Shown one piece after another: positions 35,001 to 44,442 of a stretch of DNA of 64,000 nt. Each line of letters starts with the position of its first letter. Position 1 is the first letter of the stretch. The notes beneath the pieces were generated by a model. The model ran no database searches, was not told the origin of the DNA, and saw only the letters and a program-made list of their open reading frames with translations. Source of the stretch: Marsupella aquatica. Its lineage: Eukaryota; Marchantiophyta. The stretch is taken from the NCBI GenBank assembly GCA_973895155.1, contig OZ316891.1:1-64000 (forward strand). Direction: 5' to 3'. The position numbers and the translations under genes are program-made.

Positions 35001-37014
35001 AATAATTCACTTCGTCTGTCTGGACAGCATCATGAATGCAGCCCTTGGTACTCACCAAATTGAGTATCCATTCAGATTTGAGACCGAGAAGAACATCATG
35101 GTTGAGTGTTGTTGTCGCTTCTTCAACAATGGCACGGATCATATCCCTGAACGCATTCAATGTGATAATATCACCGTCAATTGAGCATGCTGTTTGTGTA
35201 TCGTCCATGTGTATGAGATTTGGTCGAGCATGGGTGCCTCGATTAATTGTTTTTGCCAGTCGCATGTACTGCCGAACTTGAGTAATCGGCGTGTCCAATG
35301 CCACATCGCTCACGTATTTCTCCAGGATGTTTACTTCATTCCCAGGTAGGCCATGTGGGTTTGGATGCCAAAGAGCTTGTGAGAGTTCCATCAGGATTGT
35401 ACATCTTGCCCAGTAGTGAAGTATTGCCAATATTTTGGTGATTTTCCCAATTTTGCAAAATGCATACCCTGTGGATTGGGAACCCAGCCCGTCACTCTTT
35501 AGAGAGTGGAGGATAAAGAACCGAGTGAGCAAACAATCCGCCGGTGAACGAGCATACAACAGCTCCGGAATTTTTGGAGTCCAGAGAAGAAGTAGTACTC
35601 GATGGATATTTGTGAGATCAATATCACCTTCTTCTGCAGGCCGCGCCTCACTTGGTTGGCCTAATTGTGCCAATAATTGTTGCAGGGCACCTTTTAGATC
35701 TGGCCTATCTGTGTATATAACACAATGTTGAGGCCGAGAATCATAAGTACAAGAACGAATGAGGCAAAGAAGAAGGGAAACCATTCCAGCACAGTATTGT
35801 GGAACAGTGTTTTTCTCTTGTAGTCCACCCAATCCCCTTGTGACATCGGCATTTGGAGTCGGCTTCATCACCATTCTTTGCACCCTATAATCTAAATTTC
35901 CACTAAGAATATTTCTTGTGCATGTCATGTACGCATGGACCACAGTGCCCAAGTACGATAGTGAAGACCCAGGGTCGGCGGGCCTTGGGGGTTCCATCTC
36001 AGATTGCACTTCAACAAATGGCACACCTTCCGGCATGAACTGGGATGCAATCTCATGCCATCTTGATACCCTTAGCCACGGCGACAATTCCCTCACTGGA
36101 GGTGCAAGATCTGTCTTTAATGACTGTAGATGAGCTTGAAAAACTTTTGCGTCTGCACCTCTCGTACTCTGAGCTACTGCATTGTCCGCAAGGTACACAT
36201 TGCCATGGTCCACTCCATAGAATTTGCGGCCGACTCCCTTGAAGAGGGCTTGCACTTGACATGGAGTAGCAATGTCCTTGAAACCAAGGTGGTTGTGTTT
36301 CATACATTGGTGATTTGCCATCGTCCGCTGTGATCTACAAAAGAAGATACATCTTGAGCAAGAGAAGCCCCAATGAATGAGGACGCCCGGAACTGGAGAC
36401 AACAATTCTGCAGTTGGATTGATTGTGTATGGTAGTAGGGACGCATCATTTGTACGTGTGAACAACACACCCTGCAACAAAACCGACAATTGCTCTGGTG
36501 TTGGATTCGTGATTGAATTTTGTGTTGCAACTCTCACCCTGTCCATGTTCCTTCGATGACTTCCAACATGACGGATAATGCTACTTCCTTCCGTGTGCTG
36601 AAGGGCTGTATGGCATTGCAAGCATACTAGAAGAACAAGGTTGTTGTGGTGAACAATGCAAAGCTTTGCATTTCTCAACATGTCTGGTGTTGCTAACAGG
36701 TCATGATCTAGGATAGTGGTGGGGACTTGGTTGACAATTGGATCGTCTACATCCATGAACGGGTCAACTCCTACTGCTTCATTGTGTTTCCTTTTGTAGT
36801 GAAGACGTAAACTATCACTACGGGGATAGGACGAGGAACATGTGGCCACAGGGCAATGGAATCGACCATCCTCTTCTTTCTCAATGATCTGGGTTGTGCC
36901 ATTGTTGAGCTGCAATTGGTAAGTAGAACGGTGAACTGAGCGGGAATGGGAACTGCGAGAGTTTGCTGACTGAAATTCTTCCCCACACTGACTACATCCA
37001 AATACTGTCACCAT
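32056..37014 (-). CDS. C2H2 zinc finger, tyrosine-recombinase-like and RecQ-type helicase fusion protein
   Basis: An intact single-exon ORF of 1652 residues. C2H2 fingers: C7-C10-H23-H28, C54-C59-H72-H77, C131-C134-H149-H153, C219-C222-H235-H240. Residues about 700-930 resemble a tyrosine recombinase: R747 in SGLPARGEE, a KYRH box (868-871) and GHETATVGHHYAH with H898 and Y907 spaced nine residues apart as in known recombinases. Helicase motifs: TGSGKS (1042-1047), DEVH (1135-1138), LTAS (1164-1167), QESGRGGRDG (1312-1321), then a RecQ-type zinc cluster (C1358, C1374, C1383, C1386). The C terminus has zinc knuckles (C1506LIC, CFRCLGSHQARTC at 1532-1544, CFKC at 1555). From memory this order resembles large subtelomeric or Crypton-like RecQ ORFs of fungi. 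A splice acceptor (TTTTTCATGCAG) just before the ATG suggests a 5'-UTR intron. Inferred activities: 3'-5' DNA unwinding and possibly strand exchange. The recombinase assignment is the weaker part. Confidence 0.85.
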   Translation of the reverse strand: MVTVFGCSQCGEEFQSANSRSSHSRSVHRSTYQLQLNNGTTQIIEKEEDGRFHCPVATCSSSYPRSDSLRLHYKRKHNEAVGVDPFMDVDDPIVNQVPTTILDHDLLATPDMLRNAKLCIVHHNNLVLLVCLQCHTALQHTEGSSIIRHVGSHRRNMDRVRVATQNSITNPTPEQLSVLLQGVLFTRTNDASLLPYTINPTAELLSPVPGVLIHWGFSCSRCIFFCRSQRTMANHQCMKHNHLGFKDIATPCQVQALFKGVGRKFYGVDHGNVYLADNAVAQSTRGADAKVFQAHLQSLKTDLAPPVRELSPWLRVSRWHEIASQFMPEGVPFVEVQSEMEPPRPADPGSSLSYLGTVVHAYMTCTRNILSGNLDYRVQRMVMKPTPNADVTRGLGGLQEKNTVPQYCAGMVSLLLCLIRSCTYDSRPQHCVIYTDRPDLKGALQQLLAQLGQPSEARPAEEGDIDLTNIHRVLLLLWTPKIPELLYARSPADCLLTRFFILHSLKSDGLGSQSTGYAFCKIGKITKILAILHYWARCTILMELSQALWHPNPHGLPGNEVNILEKYVSDVALDTPITQVRQYMRLAKTINRGTHARPNLIHMDDTQTACSIDGDIITLNAFRDMIRAIVEEATTTLNHDVLLGLKSEWILNLVSTKGCIHDAVQTDEVNYSFLIDAQNPEFQQHGKDLLNHMFSNTMMMAHFILRVDNVNGVIWNMPALHRWMVACSKLQRLLNLLLHFCSGLPARGEEYSSLLIRNTATGDRAFIWLSDTLMVYQSYQKCANAGKPINLTARFIPDNQSHLFVKLLCLVRPVQSFVANILWGPEVAAMYLDCWFVAMDKRLTGADLSASVLDAFQKHCGIPFGIAKYRHVAAHWSENIGACKAHLQEDLVDVAGGHETATVGHHYAHSTKDPRGMDGHSLRGCVLVSRLWHKLVGLGGSQRPEVMSTAPFDFLGPVGGVEYEVRQIPKRRRFTVFHSNIHQTLLASGESDPLLQVCLNRTAGACQALRRLGHQQWKSSEQATAVALSIDNVVDFVAILPTGSGKSLVFMAPSTMGQNRTVIVIVPLTILVEGHVEECKQANISCVVYKDGAVEVARPPSIIFVAVEIAAESKLFIILAKQLKCSGSLHSIVYDEVHLMLSDFRPSMKKLVGLMEINCQIIGLTASLAPKNQVDIERMLATEMVWIRCPTVRPNIRYAVVEVGHNMMDQEIVSLLRDWRAYSLPEERALVFCLTREEVESTTRILQGKEMSCVYVHAHLDIAVKRASLSSWTSGACKIMVATGVISSGYNYKWVKLVIHRGSFRSLEHFHQESGRGGRDGLPAMSYVVTNLAYRKMAERIDSTTAASHKWIENKTSCRRFGLHDQVDGKPQVCHLIPFSSLCDLCSQASVMCSPGVDIVDFEVFTQDIPCRTASIPPHEVASSSMGIPGRGGSDESTYETPTQPPATPMPRRQGNTLPMTPIIQGVHEAEPVVARLRAMAHSRSFESDKRDLRIIRTFAGDGSQCLICQCPESREQEVHNAVNCPILRSLCFRCLGSHQARTCKNTFPQNAWTCFKCHFQHTVVVTGMCIHKGPYGDQCNDRTGERLRHFVWQGWRVSRIQTELFKEFPEIREKSDEELATWFMQIGTGKVVNNFVLFAVAIVKTKYPEYW

Positions 37015-37743
37015 CCTGCATGAAAAACAACAAAATTAGCTGATGCCATATTTTGCTCTGAAATTATATAGAGCTCTTCACATCAGATTTTCCCGTGGAG
37101 CTCCACAATGGACTCTGAAGTCAATCTCAATTGGCCAACTATCCTAGTATTTTTCATTTTCCATTACCTATGTCCCAAGCTTGATCTGCACCATGAATGT
37201 GCAATCTAACCCAAAGCTTCACTGACATAGAAGTTGGTTGAGCATGTTCACACATTCAACGTACTTTGTGAGCACAGACACAAATTAAACGAATTCAATC
37301 CGAATCTTCTCCAAAACCTGGTCAGTTGGATCATATTTTCACTATCTTGGGAAGTGAACTTGTACCATGCACTCTCTCGATGCCCTTGGGGCTAATAATT
37401 ACTCCAATGCCTCTAAAGCCACCAAACTAATTAATAAAGCCCAAGAACTTATGCCATGGTAATTAGTGACACTATACGGTGTATATTGTCATTCCATACG
37501 ATAATAAATCACATACTATTATTCATTGTACAGTCTATGTTCTTATATTTTGATGTGCTATTACTAGGACACTGAGAACTTATACATACCACGTACATAC
37601 CCTAAAAAATTAAACTTAGAATGATAGAGCCTTGTGTATACATACTGCATCTAATGCCTAGTTGCAATGAAATAAATAATTCTACTTCAGGATATATTAT
37701 TTATGTGTGTAGGACCCCCTAAATGTTTTCACTGGTAGTAAAG
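37015..37743. other. Upstream region of the RecQ-fusion gene
   Basis: AT-rich DNA between the gene start and repeat R copy 2. A probable intron acceptor (CAG) at 37016-37018 abuts the ATG. The matching donor and promoter were not identified. Confidence 0.45.
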
Positions 37744-39463
37744 TAATCATTAAACTGTTAAACCCTTTCAAGGTATTATAAACACTTAATGAACACTCAA
37801 CTATTATTTGATTCCTAACCAGAACAATCTTTATGGTACAACCTCTCGCCAAGTTATTGAGTATCCACCAGGCTACAAGTAGTCAATTCAGATCGGCGGC
37901 AGAAGAATAATCATTTTGCCTTGAGTAACTCTGAAGTGTGATTCATTTATGCCTGGTTTGGCCTTGATTTGTCATCCGTCACATCTGGTCATCCCGCCCC
38001 TATCCTGACACCGTCCCAACCTCATCCCAACCCTATCCCAACCCCACCCGGTCCCAACCACACCCCGTAGGGCAACATGTAAACTTGCCCGTTAACTCAA
38101 ACCGGGCATTTATCCCACACAAAGATCATCCAACCCCAGGGGCAAGTGAATAATCATTATGCATGGAGTAACTGTGGAGTGTGACTCATTTCTGCCAAGG
38201 GAAGATCATCCAAACCCAAGGGAACACAGTACATTGAAAATGGTCAGAACATTGAACTACACAAACAAAGAGGGAGCTCGACCTGTACTTGCTCTAGGTT
38301 GGTCTCCTAGTGGTGTTGGCTATGCTGACGAGGAAGAAGCCTGAAGCAAGCTGCCTCTCTCCGGCCACAATTCCAGGATCCTGAAAATTAAGCTTAGTTC
38401 ACACCCTGACTTGGGCGTATGGCCAGGTTGACATTTTCCCTCCCTATCATTCTTATTGTTAGGAGAACAGGATTGACAGTTTTGAAGTAAATTCTGGTGT
38501 ATTATCCTTTCCTTTTAATTAGTAGATATTTAAAAAACAGAAGGGTTTGCAGAATTGATCACAAAGGACATGGTTACATTTCATTATATTGAGTTTATGA
38601 TGGTTTTATTACATAAACCCTAATTTTGCTTTGAACTTTTTATTGAATACTCCACGTTTCTCAGATTGCACAAGGGGATCTGGTTGACATTGGGATGACT
38701 TTGTGAGTGCAAAATCTACTTCCTTTAGTAGTTGGGAAGCTATCCGCCCTCTTTCACAAGATATTGCCTTACAGTTCATTCAAAAGTAAGTTGGCTTCAA
38801 GCACTATTGTTGCCAATGATATGAAGCTCTATATGCACTTGGAGAAATGAGTTTCAGTTTCAGGTTTCTTGTCATTGTTTTTGGTCATCCTCAAGACACT
38901 AAATCCTTTTAGTGTTCTGTGCAGTGTCATTCATGCCAACATTGTACAAATATTGAGGCGAGACCAAGGAAAAAACTGTACACTCCTTGGGACAAATCAA
39001 TAGTAGATTTATGAAGGTGAGTACCTTAACATCAAAATTCCCCCTTTCTTCCCACCTACATGTTGAATTATTCATAAATCTAATGATAAAAATTACAACT
39101 TACGGCATTTCGGTACTCAGATCTAAAATGGTTCGCGTACTATTTGACCGGAATTGTAATTTTTACTGAATTGGAATTAAAAGAAAAAAAATTCAGTGGA
39201 TTTGTTTGCTACATTGTGGGAAGATCTAAAAAAATTGACATCATAAAATTGAAGTTTACACTTTATTGGATTCTTTGTTATGAAAACATTCAAGTTGAAC
39301 TTTTAGTTAGAAAAGTTCTTAAACTAAAGTCCTCAAGGTTTTGAAGGACAGTGTTTTCGAATGGCTATCAAAGATGTCACCTTTTGGACGTGGTTACAAT
39401 TATCCCTATTTTCATTGCTCCCCGTGTGAATGGGGGTACTCTTATCTCCTGAGGGTACCCTTG

Positions 39464-39468
39464 TGCTT
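39464..39468 (+). repeat. Target-site duplication of the Copia element, left
   Basis: TGCTT directly before the left LTR matches TGCTT at 46072-46076 directly after the right LTR. The uninterrupted site (CTTGTGCTTGAGGGTACTC) is visible in R copy 3 at about 31225. Confidence 0.9.
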
Positions 39469-39943
39469 TGTTGAGCATAGACGATGATCGCAACGGCAAG
39501 CCCATGAACCATCCAACGCACAATAGTCGACACAAGAGATACGTGGTTCACCTCCTTGAGGCTACGTCCACGGGAACACACAAGAGAGCTTTACTGAACT
39601 CTAAGCCCGTCGGCTATACCGAGTCTCCACAGTGTAAGCTCTCCCTATCTCTCAAGTGGCTCCATAACAATGAGCCTTGGTTCTACCTCTCCAAGCACAC
39701 ATGCCTCTTATGATATAGTGTGCAACTTAGTTGTACCTAACCACATAGTTATACCTAACCACATAGTTGTACCTAATCACGTAGTTGTACCTAACCACAT
39801 AGTTGTACCTAATCACGTAGTTGTACCTAACCACATAGTTGTACCTAATCACGTAGTTGTACCTAACCACGTAGTTGTACCAACCCACGTTGTTGTACCA
39901 ACCACGTCATACCTAACCTAGACGTAAGAGTAAATACCCAACA
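39469..39943 (-). repeat. Copia 3' LTR (left on the plus strand)
   Basis: 475 bp, starting TGTTGAGCATAG and ending AATACCCAACA. It contains eight to ten copies of a 17-bp repeat of the type CACATAGTTGTACCTAAC (about 39730-39915), unusual for an LTR. Short ORFs inside are repeat artefacts. Confidence 0.97.
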
Positions 39944-39944
39944 A

Positions 39945-39954
39945 TCTTCCCCTT
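39945..39954 (-). other. Copia polypurine tract
   Basis: On the element's sense strand it reads AAGGGGAAGA, one base before the 3' LTR. This is where plus-strand DNA synthesis is primed. Confidence 0.85.
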
Positions 39955-40134
39955 GACTCTGGTCTAGGGGAGAGTAATACTGCCAATGTATATGATCCCT
40001 CAGCGGGAAGTTCTGGACAGAAACCAAACCGGTTTCCCTCTCTAACTAGAGCAAACCAGAACTAAGCCGTAGCCTAATACATAGGAATGAGGAAGAGCAT
40101 ATATCAGTAATTACAATGAATGTTTAAGAAAACT

Positions 40135-43100
40135 CTACTTGTGATGCAATTGCAAAACCTGCAATACGTCACGGTGTCTAGAGAAACTCTCCAAAGGAAT
40201 CACTTTGGTAAATGCGTCAGCCGGGTTGAGTTTACCATCAATCTTGACTAGCTCAAACAAATTATCAGACACAGCCTGCCTGATAAAATGGTACCTGACG
40301 TCAATGTGCTTCACTCTGCTGTCCATCACCTGGTTCACAGCAAGGTGGAGCGCACTTTGACTATCACAATGGAGCTTCACATTCCCCTGTGGCAATCCCA
40401 TTTCAGTGATAAGTCTATCCAACCAAATCGCTTCCTTTGCTGCTTCCGCAGCTGCAACATACTCCGCTTCTGTAGTAGACTGAGCAATACACTTCTGCAA
40501 AGTAGACCTCCAACTTATGCATCCACCGCCAAGTGTGAACACGTATCCTGTTGTTGATCTCCTTCGGTCCAAATCTTGTCCATAGTCAGAATCTACATAG
40601 CCAATCAATGATCTAGCATTCTTTGCATTCGCATCAAATAAAAGACCATGATCCACGGTACCCTTCAAGTACCTGATAATCCACTTCACTGCTTCCCAGT
40701 GTACCTTCCCTGGATTCGACATGTACCTGCTCACCTTGCCCATAGCCATGGCAAGATCAGGTCTAGTGCAAGTCATCAAATACATGAGACTCCCCACTGC
40801 CTTGTCATATGGAACCTTTGACATCAACCCCTTCTCTGTGTCATCCGTAGGACAGAACACTGATGATAACTTGAAGTGTGGAGCCAACGGGGTACTTACT
40901 GGCTTGCTATTCTCCATGTTGAACCTTGCAATTACCTTCCTCGCATAACTGCTCTGCGTCAACCATAGCTTGCCAGCCTCCAAGTCCCTAGTGATCTCCA
41001 TACCCAAAATCCTCTTAGCTGGCCCTAAGTCCTTCATCTTAAACTCTGCACTAAGCAATGCCTTGAGCTTAACAATCTCAGACCTATCCTTGGCTGCAAT
41101 TAGCATGTCATCCACATAAAGTACTAAAACAATGAACCCAAAGACAACATTCTTCACCGGTTTCAAATACACACAAGGGTCAAATACACTTCTGTGAAAA
41201 CCTTGTGACCGAATCCAATCGTCAAACCGCTTGTTCCACTGTCTTGGTGACTGCTTCAACCCATACAAGGATTTCAGCAATCTGCAAACCAATTCCTCCT
41301 GTCCTCTCTTCACAAAACCTAGCGGTTGTCTCATGAAGATCACCTCTTCCAATGTGCCATAGAGGAAAGCTGTGACAACATCCATCTGATCTAGGAGCAG
41401 ACCAAACATTACAACAAGTACACACAATAGTCGTATTGTAGAGTACTTAGCAACTGGTGAGAAGACCTCATTGTAATCCACACCTTTCTCTTGTGTGAAT
41501 CCCTTTGCTACCAATCTAGCCTTGTAGACCTTCGATCCACCTCCTATGGAATTATCCTTCAGCTTGTAAATCCACTTGTTGTCCACCACTTGCTGACCCT
41601 TAGGCAGCTTAACAAGCTCCCAAGTTTTGTTGTCCTTTAGTGACTGCATCTCCGTTTGCATTGCTGCAGTCCACTTCTGCTTCTCCTTTGAAGCACTTGC
41701 CTCATGAAATGAAGAAGGTTCTCCTTCTTCCAAAATTAACGCATCACCCTCATCATCAGCTGTAAAATCATCCTCTTGCAGTTGAGATGAATCAACCCAC
41801 TGTCCATACCTTGATGGAGCGCGTACAGTGCGACCAGATGTTCTTCTAGCCGATGACTCCGGTTGATCTGCGTGTGCTGGTACAATTTGAAGCTCAACAG
41901 CATCCACTTGCTGCTCACCAGCATCAACAAACTCCTCTGGTTCCTCTGGCACAGGAACCAGCTCCATAATTGGAGCAACTCCTTCTCTCCGGTCATGCAC
42001 CTCATAACCAATCTCCCCCTCAACGAGATCCGGGATAGGAGATTTTCCTTTGTCAGTACGGGAGACCTGAGTATTCTCCCCCTCCTTCAATAATCTGGAT
42101 TCATTGAAGGAAACATCCCTACTGACAACGAGCTTACAGGCAATAGGATCCCATAGCCTATAGGCTTTCACACCACTCTGGTACCCAAGAAAAACACATT
42201 TCCTGGAGGTAGGATCCAACTTGGTCCTATTCTGCTTTGGTGTGAGAGCATATGCATCACTTCCAAAAATTACCAAGCCATGATAGTCTGCTTGCCGCTT
42301 ATAGCGCATCTCAAACGGCGTTTTGAAATTGATAGCACTAGAAGGAGAAAGATTTACCAAATAAGCTGCGGTATTGACAGCTTCTGCCCAAAATTCTTGT
42401 GGTAAACCTGATTGGCTCAACATACTCCGTGACCGCTCCAACAGTGTCCGATTGAGCCTCTCAGCGACACCATTCTGCTGCGGAGTATAAACTGTGGTGA
42501 GATGGCGAGTTATCCCCTGTTCTGAATAGTACTCTTCAAATTCCATTGAAGTGTACTCCCCGCCGTTGTCTGACCTTAGACTCTTCACCCTTGTATCCAA
42601 ACACTTGATCGTGTTTCCAGTCTGATTCTCCACCTGGGCCTTCCACTTCTTAAAAATGGACAAGACATCAGACTTATGCGTCATGAAATAAATCCACACA
42701 AATCTTGAGTAATCATCAATAAATGATACATAGTACAACTTTCCAGAGTGTGAGGGAGTCGGGGATGGACCCCACACGTCACTATGTATGTACTCAAGAA
42801 CCGCTTTGGAACGATGAGTTCCAACACCAAAAGCACGACGATGCTGCTTTCCAAGAATGCAATGCTCATAAAACTCTAATTTACAAGATTGCAAATCAGA
42901 AATGAGTCCATTCTTCCGTAAGATAGCCAAACCCTTCTCACTCATGTGGCCTAGCCGTGAATGCCACAGTTGAGTCATCTCCTCGTGAGACTTGATTACA
43001 TTGGCCTCTCCACATACAGTATTGCCCTGTAACACATACAAATTCTTTTGTCTACTCCCCTTCAAAATCACTGTCTCTCCCGACCTGACTTGAAGTTCAC

Positions 43101-43407
43101 CATCAATAACGCTCCATTGATGACCATTTGAATCCAACACACCGAGTGAAATCAGATTCTTACGCATGCCAGGTACATACCTGACTCCGGACACTGTGCG
43201 CACAGCGCCATCAAACATTTGAATCTTCACAGACCCAATTCCCTCAATTTGACAGGAGTGATCATTTCCCATCAGAACTGAACCGTTTGAAATAGAGTAA
43301 GAACTGAAAAACTCACGAATGTAACAAATATGAAAAGAGCAAGCACAATCAAGAATCCACACATCATCTGCTCTCCTAGATGACGTGCACAGGGCATACC
43401 CCCGGCT
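40135..43407 (-). CDS. pol: Copia pol polyprotein (protease, integrase, reverse transcriptase, RNase H)
   Basis: Open from the codon after the gag stop to 40135. Numbering from V43362 (GTG), which is not a true start: protease region 1-90 has DCACSF where a D-S/T-G or DSA triad is expected. The integrase zinc motif has H134, H139 and C168, but Y165 replaces the usual first Cys. The integrase core triad D195, D265, E301 has the canonical 35-residue gap. Reverse transcriptase has D661 and YVDD (749-752). RNase H has D924/D926, E965/E967 and D1000. The frame has no internal stop. It is probably expressed as a fusion with gag by stop-codon readthrough, or this copy is disabled by the UGA. It is a TNT1-like plant Copia type, judged by overall resemblance. 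Function: reverse transcription and integration of the element. Confidence 0.93.
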   Translation of the reverse strand, partial: SRGYALCTSSRRADDVWILDCACSFHICYIREFFSSYSISNGSVLMGNDHSCQIEGIGSVKIQMFDGAVRTVSGVRYVPGMRKNLISLGVLDSNGHQWSVIDGELQVRSGETVILKGSRQKNLYVLQGNTVCGEANVIKSHEEMTQLWHSRLGHMSEKGLAILRKNGLISDLQSCKLEFYEHCILGKQHRRAFGVGTHRSKAVLEYIHSDVWGPSPTPSHSGKLYYVSFIDDYSRFVWIYFMTHKSDVLSIFKKWKAQVENQTGNTIKCLDTRVKSLRSDNGGEYTSMEFEEYYSEQGITRHLTTVYTPQQNGVAERLNRTLLERSRSMLSQSGLPQEFWAEAVNTAAYLVNLSPSSAINFKTPFEMRYKRQADYHGLVIFGSDAYALTPKQNRTKLDPTSRKCVFLGYQSGVKAYRLWDPIACKLVVSRDVSFNESRLLKEGENTQVSRTDKGKSPIPDLVEGEIGYEVHDRREGVAPIMELVPVPEEPEEFVDAGEQQVDAVELQIVPAHADQPESSARRTSGRTVRAPSRYGQWVDSSQLQEDDFTADDEGDALILEEGEPSSFHEASASKEKQKWTAAMQTEMQSLKDNKTWELVKLPKGQQVVDNKWIYKLKDNSIGGGSKVYKARLVAKGFTQEKGVDYNEVFSPVAKYSTIRLLCVLVVMFGLLLDQMDVVTAFLYGTLEEVIFMRQPLGFVKRGQEELVCRLLKSLYGLKQSPRQWNKRFDDWIRSQGFHRSVFDPCVYLKPVKNVVFGFIVLVLYVDDMLIAAKDRSEIVKLKALLSAEFKMKDLGPAKRILGMEITRDLEAGKLWLTQSSYARKVIARFNMENSKPVSTPLAPHFKLSSVFCPTDDTEKGLMSKVPYDKAVGSLMYLMTCTRPDLAMAMGKVSRYMSNPGKVHWEAVKWIIRYLKGTVDHGLLFDANAKNARSLIGYVDSDYGQDLDRRRSTTGYVFTLGGGCISWRSTLQKCIAQSTTEAEYVAAAEAAKEAIWLDRLITEMGLPQGNVKLHCDSQSALHLAVNQVMDSRVKHIDVRYHFIRQAVSDNLFELVKIDGKLNPADAFTKVIPLESFSRHRDVLQVLQLHHK

Positions 43408-44442
43408 TCATAAAACATACTCATCATTGAGTAAATCAGCTTCTCCATCAGCCCTAGCCACATTTGCCGATGAAGTTTCCGCTGCCTTTCCCTTACAGTC
43501 TCGCTTGAAGTGTCCAACTTGGTTGCACTTCCAACATGTCACCTGCCTCCTCTGAGGGGATTTACCCTTGGACTTAGATCTGGATTTAGATCTAAACTGG
43601 GTTCTACGGTCCCCAGTTGGTCGCTGCATACTCCTCCCACGGTTAACATTGAGGGCAGCACCAGATGATGAAGGCTGTGACGTGATGTGCATCTTCTGCT
43701 GAAGATCATCACTAAGCAGAGAACTTACCACGTCATTGTATGAAATGGTATCCCTATCACGATGCAACAACACTCGTGATAGGGACTGGTAAGATGGAGG
43801 CAATGAACTAAGAAGCTGCAGAGCCTTCGTCTCATCATTCAAAGTCTCCCCAAGGTTTTCCAAGTCAACGACCATGTCGTTGAAAGCATCCACATGGTCT
43901 TGCAACTTCGTACCAGATTCCTTCATCCTGAAACTCATCAGTTTGTAGGAAGTGTAGAGCCGGTTCGACAACTCCTTGCGGTGATACTTGCTCTGCAATT
44001 CCGCAAATAAGGACATGCAATCCTTATGTGCACCCAACTGCTTGATGATGGGAGGCATGAGATAGAGTGTAACACACCACACTCCCTGCTCCTGCATGCG
44101 GTCCCATTGTTTCTCATCAACATCGTCTTCACGAGGGCTCAGCAGTTGGCCCATCCCTGACGCATAAAGCACTCCCTTCACCTGCTTCTCCCATAGCAAG
44201 TAGTCAGAGCGCCCATCATACTTTGTCACTTCATACTTGGGTCCCCCAAGCTTGAAAGTCCCCATCTTCTTCTTTACCGTGAGCTCCGGTAGTAGTACTG
44301 CTTCCTCCACCACACGCCGCACCGGTGATGGTATTGGTGTCACGTGCTCTTCCTCCTGCTCCTCTCTCTGCCCCTGAAACCTCCGCGGTGACCCTCGTGC
44401 TTCAAGTTCCACGTCTTCGAAAAACTCCTCCGAATCACTCAT
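43408..44442 (-). CDS. gag: Copia gag (capsid-like protein with CCHC zinc knuckle)
   Basis: 344 residues from ATG 44442. The N terminus is acidic, followed by a gag core (about 70-260, with the YDGRSDYLLWEKQVKG start typical of plant Copia gag) and a basic RS-rich stretch. The zinc knuckle CWKCNQVGHFKRDC (303-316) fits C-X2-C-X4-H-X4-C. It ends at UGA (43408-43410). The next 15 codons lead in the same frame straight into the protease DDVWILD segment of pol, so one codon separates the two ORFs. Role: packaging of the element RNA into cytoplasmic virus-like particles. Confidence 0.93.
   Translation of the reverse strand: MSDSEEFFEDVELEARGSPRRFQGQREEQEEEHVTPIPSPVRRVVEEAVLLPELTVKKKMGTFKLGGPKYEVTKYDGRSDYLLWEKQVKGVLYASGMGQLLSPREDDVDEKQWDRMQEQGVWCVTLYLMPPIIKQLGAHKDCMSLFAELQSKYHRKELSNRLYTSYKLMSFRMKESGTKLQDHVDAFNDMVVDLENLGETLNDETKALQLLSSLPPSYQSLSRVLLHRDRDTISYNDVVSSLLSDDLQQKMHITSQPSSSGAALNVNRGRSMQRPTGDRRTQFRSKSRSKSKGKSPQRRQVTCWKCNQVGHFKRDCKGKAAETSSANVARADGEADLLNDEYVL

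Noticed and set aside
32056-37014. Ordinary cellular RecQ helicase
   Set aside because: The N-terminal 950 residues with C2H2 fingers and recombinase-like core, and the C-terminal knuckles in place of RQC/HRDC, do not match housekeeping plant RecQ proteins.
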